In this document: piece by piece, positions 30,457 through 37,384 of the stretch | Position numbering within the stretch: position 1 is the stretch's first letter | Layout of the letters: each line of letters opens with the position of its first letter | Assembly: GCF_019973775.1 (NCBI RefSeq) | Contig: NZ_AP025032.1 | Location: 2,046,001 to 2,110,000, forward strand | Origin: Aureimonas sp. SA4125 | Lineage (GTDB): Bacteria > Pseudomonadota > Alphaproteobacteria > Rhizobiales > Rhizobiaceae | Direction: 5' to 3' | DNA length: 64,000 bases | Program-made: the position numbers and the translations under genes | Notes under the pieces: generated by a model | Database searches by the model: none | What the model was told of the DNA's origin: nothing | What the model saw: only the letters and a program-made list of their open reading frames with translations

Positions 30457-31923
30457 ATGACCGACCGGCCCGACCGCTTCGTGCTGACCCCGGAACTGTC
30501 CATCAGCCGGGTGATCACCGGGCTCTGGCAGGTCGCCGACATGGAACGCTCGGGAAAGCCGCTCGATGTCGAGCGCGCCGCCGATGCGCTCGGCGCCTAT
30601 GCAGCTGCCGGCTTCGACACCTTCGACATGGCCGACCACTACGGCAGCGCCGAACTCGTCGCGGGCCGTCTGCTGGCCCGGCACGAAGGCACCAATCGCC
30701 CCCGCGCATTCACCAAGTGGTGCCCGACGCCCGGACCGATGACGGCGGAGATCGTGCGGGCCGGCGTCGAGGAACGGCTCGTGCGCCTCGGCGTCGAGAC
30801 CGTGGATCTCCTGCAGTTGCACTGGTGGTCGTTCGAGCATCCGGCCTGGCTCGACGCCCTCCACGTCTTCAAGGACCTGCAGGCGGAGGGAAAGATCGGC
30901 GCGATCGGTCTCACCAATGTCGATGCGGCGCATCTGGCGCTCGCGGTCGCCGACGGCATTCCGGTCGTCACCGACCAGGTGTCCTTCTCGCTCCTCGACC
31001 GGCGCGCCGCCGGCGACCTCTCCGCCGTCTGCGCCCGCACCGGCACGAAACTCCTCGCCTATGGCACGCTCTGCGGCGGCTTCCTCACCGACCGCTGGCT
31101 CGGCAAGCCCGAGCCGGAAGTGATCGGCGACTGGAGCGGCATGAAGTACAAGCGCTTCATCGACGCCGCCGGCGGCTGGGCGGTGTTCCAGGCCGTCCTC
31201 GAGGCGGCCGCCGCGGTCGGGCGGCGGCACGGCGCCTCCATCGCCAATGTCGCGACGCGCTGGGTGCTCGACCATCCCGCCGTCGCCGGCGTCATCGTCG
31301 GGGCGCGGATCGGCGAGCGCGAGCACCGCGCCGACAATCTCGCGCTCTTCAATCTCGTCTTCGACGCCGAGGACCGCGAGCGCCTTGCCGCCGCGCTCGC
31401 CGGCACGACGCCCATTCCGGGAGATTGCGGCGACGAGTACCGCCGGCCGCCCTACCTCACGGCCTCAGGCGACCTCAGCCATCACCTCGATGCGATTCCC
31501 TCGGTCTTCACCGCCGAGCCGGTGGCGGGCCGGCCGGGCCGCAGCCGGGTCTCGTCCGGCAGCATCTGGGAGCCGCTGGCGGGCTATAGCCGCGCCGTGC
31601 GCGACGGCGACCGGATCATGGTGTCCGGAACGACGGCGACGCACGGCGTTGACCGAATCGTCGCACCCGGCGATGCGGGAGCCCAGGCGACCTACGTCCT
31701 CGACAAGATCGCCGCCAGCCTGAAAGCCCTCGGCGGCAGCATGGAGGACGTGGTGCGAACCCGCGTCTATCTCCGGCGGGTCGAGGACTGGGAAGCGGTT
31801 TCGCGCGCGCACGGCCGCGTTTTCGGCGACATCCGTCCCGCCAACACGCTTCTGGCTGTGGGCGCGCTCGTCGGCGACTACGCCGTCGAGATCGATGCCG
31901 AGGCCGTCGTCGCGAGCAGCTGA
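30457..31923 (+). CDS. Aldo/keto reductase-RidA family fusion protein
   Basis: A 488-aa fusion. Residues 1-330 are an aldo/keto reductase with the full tetrad Asp57, Tyr62 (FDMADHYGS), Lys87 (FTKWCP) and His122 (LQLHWWSF). Residues about 364-486 are a YjgF/RidA domain (SLKALGGSMEDVVRTRVYLR and RPANTLLAVGAL). RidA proteins hydrolyse reactive enamines/imines through an Arg in PARSCVEV; here the aligned stretch is PANTLLAV, so that Arg is Asn463 and the domain may not be a classical deaminase. There is no frameshift or internal start that would split it. It follows livM and is a paralogue of the AKR at 24507. The pairing suggests a C=N or carbonyl intermediate handled by both halves; that is inference. 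Confidence 0.9.
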   Translation: MTDRPDRFVLTPELSISRVITGLWQVADMERSGKPLDVERAADALGAYAAAGFDTFDMADHYGSAELVAGRLLARHEGTNRPRAFTKWCPTPGPMTAEIVRAGVEERLVRLGVETVDLLQLHWWSFEHPAWLDALHVFKDLQAEGKIGAIGLTNVDAAHLALAVADGIPVVTDQVSFSLLDRRAAGDLSAVCARTGTKLLAYGTLCGGFLTDRWLGKPEPEVIGDWSGMKYKRFIDAAGGWAVFQAVLEAAAAVGRRHGASIANVATRWVLDHPAVAGVIVGARIGEREHRADNLALFNLVFDAEDRERLAAALAGTTPIPGDCGDEYRRPPYLTASGDLSHHLDAIPSVFTAEPVAGRPGRSRVSSGSIWEPLAGYSRAVRDGDRIMVSGTTATHGVDRIVAPGDAGAQATYVLDKIAASLKALGGSMEDVVRTRVYLRRVEDWEAVSRAHGRVFGDIRPANTLLAVGALVGDYAVEIDAEAVVASS

Positions 31924-31991
31924 GGCTGTCTGCAGGCCGGACGCGAGACGATCCCGCGCACTTGCACCGCGGGCCGGCGTCGCTATCATGC

Positions 31992-32029
31992 CAGCCAACG
32001 GCGCCTCGGCGGGCGCCCGCCGTCGGCTG
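31992..32029 (+). terminator. GC-rich hairpin between AKR-RidA gene and polyamine-type operon
   Basis: 12-bp arms CAGCCAACGGCG and CGCCGTCGGCTG (one mismatch) enclose a loop that itself contains part of the perfect palindrome CGGCGGGCGCCCGCCG (32007-32022). No T run follows. Likely marks the boundary of two transcription units, or a processed end. Confidence 0.5.
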
Positions 32030-32084
32030 ACGGTCTGTCCAGGCTGGATCCGCTGCGGCAGACAGCAAAATGTGGGAGCTTCCA

Positions 32085-33158
32085 ATGCGGCTGACACGGC
32101 GTGACATCATGGCCATCCTGGGAACCGGCGCGGTCGCGGCGACGGGGCTTGGCGGTCTCTCCGGACCCGCCCGTGCCGCCGGCAAGATCACCGTCCTCAA
32201 CTGGCAGGGCTACGGCACGGACGAGGCCTGGGCGCTCGAGATCTTCAAGAAGGAGACCGGCATCGAGGTGGTCAGCGACTACTTCAATTCCGAAGCCGAG
32301 ATGCTGACGAAGCTGCGGACCAATCCCGGCGTCTATGACGTTGTCCTCGTCAACTGCGCGCGGACCCGGCAGGCCGTTTCGGAAGGGCTGCTCGACCCGA
32401 TCGACTTTGCCGCTTTCCCCAATGCCAAGGGGCTGTCGCCGCAGCTGAAGGACAATCCGTTCATCGTCGTCGACGGCAAGACATACGGTGTCGCCTGGGT
32501 GTGGGGCATGAACGCGCTCGCCTATCGCGAAGGCGGCGCCGTGCCGGAAAGCTACGCGGCGCTCGCAGACCCCGCTTTCGCCGGCAAGGTCGGCCTCTAC
32601 GACGACGCCGTGACGGCGATCGCGGTCGCGGCCCTGATGACCGGCCAGGACATGAACGATCCGAAGGACCTCGAGGCGATCAAGACCCAGCTGAAGGCGC
32701 TGAAGCCCAATGTGAAGACGATCTGGTCGAGCGAGGACCAGTGGAACAAGGCCTTCTCCGCCGGCGAGTTCGACCTGTCGATCTACTGGTCCGGTGCCTC
32801 GGTGCGCTCGAAACGCAATTTCAGCCTGCCGGTCGTCTTCGACGTGCCGAAGGAGGGTGCCATCGGCTGGTTCGACACGCTGGCGATCCCGGCGACATCA
32901 GAGAACAAGGACGATGCGGCGAAATTCATCAACTACATGATCGATCCGGTCTTCTATGTCGAATGGGCCACGAAGATCGGCGCGCCGGCCTCGGCCAACG
33001 AGGCGGCGATGGAGAAGCTTCCGGCCGACGATCTGAGCCGGACCGTCCACGACCCGAAATTCCTGGCGTCGATGACGCTGATGGCGCCGATGGAAGACGA
33101 CAAGCGCCAGGCCTTCAACGATCTTTGGCAGGAGGTGAAAGCCTTCTATGCCAGCTGA
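32085..33158 (+). CDS. Spermidine/putrescine-type ABC transporter substrate-binding protein
   Basis: Periplasmic receptor of the PotD/PotF family, 357 aa from 32085, with GGGAGC upstream; an ATG at 32070 is less likely. The N-terminus MRLTRRDIMAILGTGAVAATG has a twin-arginine pattern. The mature protein starts ITVLNWQGYGTDEAWALEIFKKETGIEV, the classic polyamine-receptor opening, and continues with YDVVLVNC, WVWGMNALAY and a WSGASVRSK region. It overlaps the permease start by 11 nt. The real ligand is unknown; many such receptors bind other cations or amino acids. Confidence 0.92.
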   Translation: MRLTRRDIMAILGTGAVAATGLGGLSGPARAAGKITVLNWQGYGTDEAWALEIFKKETGIEVVSDYFNSEAEMLTKLRTNPGVYDVVLVNCARTRQAVSEGLLDPIDFAAFPNAKGLSPQLKDNPFIVVDGKTYGVAWVWGMNALAYREGGAVPESYAALADPAFAGKVGLYDDAVTAIAVAALMTGQDMNDPKDLEAIKTQLKALKPNVKTIWSSEDQWNKAFSAGEFDLSIYWSGASVRSKRNFSLPVVFDVPKEGAIGWFDTLAIPATSENKDDAAKFINYMIDPVFYVEWATKIGAPASANEAAMEKLPADDLSRTVHDPKFLASMTLMAPMEDDKRQAFNDLWQEVKAFYAS

Positions 33159-34077
33159 GGCCCCGGCCTCAGCCACTGGCCATTCTGCCGCGCCTGCAGC
33201 CCTCCCGTCGGCGGGGCGGTTCGGGCGGCTTCCTCCCTGGGTCGCGACGACGGCGCTGCTCCTGCCGACCTATGGCTGGCTGACCCTCGCGGTCCTCCTG
33301 CCGCTGGCCACCATGTTCGGTTTCTCCTTCCTGACGGCGACGCCGATGGGCAACAAGGAGATCGGCTTCACGCTGAAGAACTACCGCGTGTTTGCCGACC
33401 AGCCGTATCTTCTCGGCGTCGCCTGGACCTCGCTGTCGATCGGGCTTTGGACGACCGCGATCTCGGCCGTCGTCGGCTTTCTCGCCGCGCTCGCGCTGGC
33501 CAAGGCGACCGCCGGACGGGTGCGGGAGACGCTGCTGATCCTGATCCTCCTGCCGTTCTGGACGAATGGCCTCGTGCGCGTCTTTTCCTGGACGATGGTG
33601 ATCCGCGAGGGCGGGTTCCTCGACTGGATGGTGCGCAGTGTCTGGGCGGATGCGCCGTCCCTCGGCTTTCTCTACAGCCAGCCGGCGATCGTTCTCGGCC
33701 TCGTGCACGGCTATCTGCCCTACATGGTCCTCACCTGCTACATCGCCCTCGTCAGCATCGACGACGCGGTGATCGAGGCGGCGGCAAGCCTTGGCGCGCG
33801 CTGGTGGACGATCCTCGCCAGGATCCTGATCCCGATGGCGATGCCCGGTCTCGTCTCCGGCGCGGTGCTGATCTTCGTGCCCGTGATCGGCTCGTTCATG
33901 GAGCCGCGCATTCTCGGCGGCACGGTCGGCGTGACGCTCGGCACGGTGATCGAGGACCAGTTCACGCAAGCTTTCAACTGGCCGCTCGGGGCGGCGCTCT
34001 CCTTCACCATCCTCGCCGTGGTGCTCGCCGTCTTCGCCACCTTTTCAGGCGTTCTGCGCCGCAGCGCGACGATCTGA
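33148..34077 (+). CDS. Polyamine-type ABC transporter permease (PotB-like)
   Basis: Inner-membrane permease, 309 aa. A variable N-terminus of about 30 residues precedes six hydrophobic segments. Typical PotB elements are FLTATPMGNKEIGFTLKNYRVF, LILLPFWTNGLVRVFSWTMVI and the EAA loop EAAASLGARWWTILARILIPM. It is 11 bp upstream of the second permease. Confidence 0.93.
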   Translation: MPAEAPASATGHSAAPAALPSAGRFGRLPPWVATTALLLPTYGWLTLAVLLPLATMFGFSFLTATPMGNKEIGFTLKNYRVFADQPYLLGVAWTSLSIGLWTTAISAVVGFLAALALAKATAGRVRETLLILILLPFWTNGLVRVFSWTMVIREGGFLDWMVRSVWADAPSLGFLYSQPAIVLGLVHGYLPYMVLTCYIALVSIDDAVIEAAASLGARWWTILARILIPMAMPGLVSGAVLIFVPVIGSFMEPRILGGTVGVTLGTVIEDQFTQAFNWPLGAALSFTILAVVLAVFATFSGVLRRSATI

Positions 34078-34088
34078 GGAGAGGGAGC

Positions 34089-34868
34089 ATGCGCGGTCTC
34101 GCCAGGGTCTACCTCGTCGTCATCCTCGTTTTCCTGTATCTGCCGATCGCGGTGATGATCACCATGGGATTCAACGCCTCGCCGCTCTACGCCATGCCGT
34201 TCAGCTTCTCGACGGACTGGTATTCGGCGCTTGCCGGCAATAGGAAACTCCTATCGGCGGGCTGGAACAGCGTCTTCATCGCGGCGATTGTCGCCGTCAT
34301 CGCCACCACCCTCGGCACAATGGCCGCCGTCGCGCTGTCGCGCCGGAGCTTTCGCGGCGTGACGCTCCTGAAGATCCTGCTGCTGCCGCCGATCGCCATT
34401 CCCTGGCTGATCACCGGCACGGCCATGCTGGTGTTCTTCTTCTGGACCGGCATCGGCCGCGGCTTCCACGCCATTCTCATCGGCCATGTCGCGCTGGCGA
34501 TCCCCTATGTCGTCCTTGTCGTCGGCACCGGGCTCGCCACCATCCGGGTCGACCTCGAGGAAGCGGCGATGAGTCTCGGCACGCCGCCGCTCGCGGCCTT
34601 CTTCCGCGTCACGCTGCCGCTGCTGACGCCGAGCATCATCGGCGCGGCGCTGTTCGCCTTTGCCGTCTCACTCGACCAGTTCGTCGTCTCCTATTTCCTG
34701 GCGACGCCCGGCTCCAGCACACTCCCGGTCGAGATCTATTCGGCGATCCGCAAGGGATTCACGCCGGAGATCAACGCCATCTCGACCATCCTCCTCCTCG
34801 GCTCCATGGCCGTCATCCTCGCCTTCGCGATCTTCGCCCGCCCGGGAGCCGCCAGTGACCGCAGTTGA
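34089..34868 (+). CDS. Polyamine-type ABC transporter permease (PotC-like)
   Basis: Second permease, 259 aa from ATG 34089, with GAGGAGAGGGAG upstream; the longer frame from 33447 shadows the first permease. It opens with YLVVILVFLYLPIAVMITMGFNAS, a PotC pattern. The EAA loop is EEAAMSLGTPPLAAFFRVTLPL, followed by AFAVSLDQFVVSYFLATPG. Six hydrophobic segments. It overlaps the ATPase gene by 14 nt. Confidence 0.93.
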   Translation: MRGLARVYLVVILVFLYLPIAVMITMGFNASPLYAMPFSFSTDWYSALAGNRKLLSAGWNSVFIAAIVAVIATTLGTMAAVALSRRSFRGVTLLKILLLPPIAIPWLITGTAMLVFFFWTGIGRGFHAILIGHVALAIPYVVLVVGTGLATIRVDLEEAAMSLGTPPLAAFFRVTLPLLTPSIIGAALFAFAVSLDQFVVSYFLATPGSSTLPVEIYSAIRKGFTPEINAISTILLLGSMAVILAFAIFARPGAASDRS

Positions 34869-35955
34869 TGTCGAGGCCGTGGCCAAGAGCTACGGCGCGA
34901 CGAGAGTTCTCGACGATATCTCGGTGCATTTTGCCGAGGGATCGTTCACCAGCCTGCTCGGCCCGTCGGGCTCGGGCAAGACGACGCTCCTGCGCATCGT
35001 CGCCGGTTTCGTCGCGCCCGACAGGGGGCGCGTGCGCATCGGCGGAGAGGATGTGACCGACGTGCCGGTCTGGGCGCGCAATATCGGCATGGTCTTCCAG
35101 TCCTACGCGCTCTTTCCGCACATGAGCGTCGCCGACAACGTCGCCTTCGGCCTCGGCCGCCGCGGCATCAAGGGTGAGGCGGCCCGCCGCGAGGTGGCGC
35201 GGGTGCTCGAACTCGTGCGCCTGCCGGAATACGCCAAGCGGATGCCGAAACAGCTCTCCGGCGGCCAGCAGCAGCGCGTCGCGCTCGCCCGCGCCATCGC
35301 CACGAAGCCGAGCGTTCTCCTTCTCGACGAGCCGCTGTCGGCCCTCGACCGGCGGCTCCGGCAGGAGATGCAGGTCGAGCTCCTGCGCATCCAGCGCGAG
35401 AGCGGCCTCACCACCATCTTCGTCACGCACGACCAGGAGGAGGCGCTGACGCTCTCCGACCGTCTCGCCATTCTCGACCGTGGCCGCATCGTCCAGATCG
35501 GCGCCCCGTCGGAAGTGTACGAGAACCCGAAGACGCGCTTTGCCGCGGAATTTCTCGGCGACACGAATTTTCTCGAGGGCATCGCGACGGAGAACGGCAT
35601 CCGCCTCGGCGGCGGCGAGACCCTGGGCTGTCGCGGGCCATTGCCGGCGCCGGGAACGAGGATCACCGCAGCGATAAGGCCGGAGAAAATCCGGATCGAG
35701 GGCGCCAGCGTGTCCGGAATGCCGGAGCCGAGCGTTGCCGACGGGCAGGGCGGGGGTGCCGAGAACCGTGCCCCCGCCATCATCGCCGCCGTCGTCTATT
35801 CCGGCGCGGCCCTGACTTATACGGCCGAGGCGCTCGGGCAGAGGTTCACGGTCTTCGCCCAGAACCGCGACGCCCGGAGCCAGGACGTCGGCGCAGCCGT
35901 GACGCTGTGCTGGTCGCCCGAACACACCGTGCTCGTCGGGGATGATATCCGATGA
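34855..35955 (+). CDS. Polyamine-type ABC transporter ATP-binding protein (PotA-like)
   Basis: ATPase of 366 aa. The start is GTG 34855, since the upstream frame is a shadow of the permease. Walker A is GPSGSGKTT, signature LSGGQQQRVALARAI, Walker B VLLLDEPLSALD, H-loop FVTHDQEEA. The C-terminal regulatory TOBE domain contains AAIRPEKIRIEG. A low-complexity Gly/Ala insert lies around residue 300 (VADGQGGGAENRAPA). It overlaps the cysteine hydrolase gene by 4 nt. Confidence 0.93.
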   Translation: MTAVDVEAVAKSYGATRVLDDISVHFAEGSFTSLLGPSGSGKTTLLRIVAGFVAPDRGRVRIGGEDVTDVPVWARNIGMVFQSYALFPHMSVADNVAFGLGRRGIKGEAARREVARVLELVRLPEYAKRMPKQLSGGQQQRVALARAIATKPSVLLLDEPLSALDRRLRQEMQVELLRIQRESGLTTIFVTHDQEEALTLSDRLAILDRGRIVQIGAPSEVYENPKTRFAAEFLGDTNFLEGIATENGIRLGGGETLGCRGPLPAPGTRITAAIRPEKIRIEGASVSGMPEPSVADGQGGGAENRAPAIIAAVVYSGAALTYTAEALGQRFTVFAQNRDARSQDVGAAVTLCWSPEHTVLVGDDIR

Positions 35956-36551
35956 CCCTTGCACCGATCGGCCCGAACGCCGCGCACCTCGTCGTCGACA
36001 TGCAGCGCATCTTCGCCGAACGGACGGAGTGGTATTCTCCGACCATGGCAGACGTCCTGCCGGCGATCCTTCGCCTCGCCTCGGCCCGCCCGCGTGAAAC
36101 GCTCTACAGCCGCTTCACCGTACCCGACCATGCCGGTGCCGCGACGGGCCGCTGGAAGACCTATTACCAGCGCTGGTCGATGTTCACCGGCGAGAGAATG
36201 GACCCCGGCCTCGTCGATCTCGTCGAGCCGCTGAAGGCCCTGGCGCTGCCCGGCAATGTCTACGACAAGCCGACCTATTCGCTGTTCGAGACAGAGCCCT
36301 TCGTGAAGCGCCTTGCCGCCGACGGCACCGACACGATCATCCTCACGGGCGTAGAGACCGATGTCTGCGTCCTTGCGACGTTGTTTGCCGCCGTCGACCG
36401 CGGCTTTCGCGTCGTCGCCGTCTCCGACGCGCTGACGAGTTCGGACGAGGCATCGCACCGGTCGATCATGGATATCCTGCTGCCGCGCATGCCGGAGCAG
36501 GTGGATATCGCCGATGCGGATGAGGTGCTGGCGGCGTGGGCCACTGGATAA
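35952..36551 (+). CDS. Isochorismatase-family cysteine hydrolase
   Basis: Cytosolic hydrolase of 199 aa. The catalytic triad of the family is complete: Asp16 (VVDMQ), Lys106 (DKPTYS) and Cys139 (GVETDVCVLAT). Relatives hydrolyse amides such as N-carbamoyl compounds, nicotinamide, biuret or isochorismate. It overlaps the PotA-like ATPase by 4 nt, so the imported compound is likely its substrate or precursor, and an amide-containing nitrogen source would fit. There is no isochorismate pathway nearby, so the family name should not be read literally. Confidence 0.9.
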   Translation: MTLAPIGPNAAHLVVDMQRIFAERTEWYSPTMADVLPAILRLASARPRETLYSRFTVPDHAGAATGRWKTYYQRWSMFTGERMDPGLVDLVEPLKALALPGNVYDKPTYSLFETEPFVKRLAADGTDTIILTGVETDVCVLATLFAAVDRGFRVVAVSDALTSSDEASHRSIMDILLPRMPEQVDIADADEVLAAWATG

Positions 36552-36713
36552 TGCCAATGTCGGCAGCCGACGGCGTCGTGGCGGGTGCTTCCGGCGTATT
36601 CCACCCCCGGGGCGACGCGTGGCCGGAAGCGTTCGCGCGGCAGTGCCGGGGAGATTTCAAGCCGGGCTGATTTCTGGCAAGGCTTTGGGTGGCCAGACGG
36701 GACGGGAACCGAG

Positions 36714-37322
36714 GTGCAGGACATTCTGGACGCCTACGCGGCAGCCACCACGCCGGCTTTCATCGCCGCCTATGAATCCTTGTCGACCGAGACGATCTAC
36801 AAGAACGTCATCGACCTCTTTCCGGCGCATGTTTCCCGAATCGTCGATGTGGGTGCGGGGACAGGCCGGGATGCCGCCTGGTTCGCCGAACGGGGACACA
36901 GCGTGCTCGCCATCGAACCTGTGAGCGGCCTTCGCGACGCCGGTCGGCAACTCCATCGCTCCGCTGACATAAGCTGGCTGGACGATCGCTTTCCCGACCT
37001 CGCCAAAGCAAGGCTCGAGGACCCCTTCGACCTGGTTCTTCTGGGTGGCGTCTGGCAGCACATTGCGGATGAGGACCGAAAGACCGCCATGCGCAGCATC
37101 GCGGCCATGACGCGGCCCGGGGGCCGTCTGATCATGTCGCTCCGCCACGGTCCCGGCGCCGGGGCCCGGCGGGTCATTGCCATTGATCCGGAGTCGACGG
37201 TTTCCGACGCAAATGCCTGCGGTCTGCGGGTGCTCCGAAGGTGCGAGACGGGCTCCATCCAGCCGGGAAACCAGGCGTTGGGTGTTCGCTGGACTTGGCT
37301 CGCCCTCCAGATGGACGGATAG
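36714..37322 (+). CDS. Class I SAM-dependent methyltransferase
   Basis: A Rossmann-fold methyltransferase of about 202 aa if GTG 36714 is the start; an ATG at 36585 would add 43 residues (Arg/Ser/Gly-rich, not family-like). Motif I is IVDVGAGTGRDAAWFAERGH, the acidic residue of motif II is in VLAIEPV, and GVWQHI followed by RPGGRLIMSLRHG is the post-I region. The acceptor substrate cannot be read. It is convergent with the glycoside hydrolase gene 50 bp downstream and does not look linked to either neighbour. Confidence 0.85.
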   Translation: MQDILDAYAAATTPAFIAAYESLSTETIYKNVIDLFPAHVSRIVDVGAGTGRDAAWFAERGHSVLAIEPVSGLRDAGRQLHRSADISWLDDRFPDLAKARLEDPFDLVLLGGVWQHIADEDRKTAMRSIAAMTRPGGRLIMSLRHGPGAGARRVIAIDPESTVSDANACGLRVLRRCETGSIQPGNQALGVRWTWLALQMDG

Positions 37323-37366
37323 CCGGTCAGGGATCGTTCGACCCGGTCGGCTCAAGCGGATCCGGC

Positions 37367-37384
37367 CGGGCCTCATAAGGCCCG
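37367..37384. terminator. Short hairpin between convergent genes
   Basis: CGGGCCT, 4-nt loop, AGGCCCG overlaps the stop codon of the minus-strand glycoside hydrolase and lies 45 nt beyond the methyltransferase stop. It could act for both strands; weak without a T run. Confidence 0.35.

Noticed and set aside
35952..36551. Isochorismatase of siderophore synthesis
   Set aside because: No isochorismate, 2,3-dihydroxybenzoate or siderophore genes nearby; coupling to a polyamine-type importer points to another amide-type substrate.
36585..36713. 43-residue N-terminal extension of the methyltransferase
   Set aside because: Arg/Ser/Gly-rich and unlike the family; GTG 36714 has a better ribosome site and starts close to the fold.
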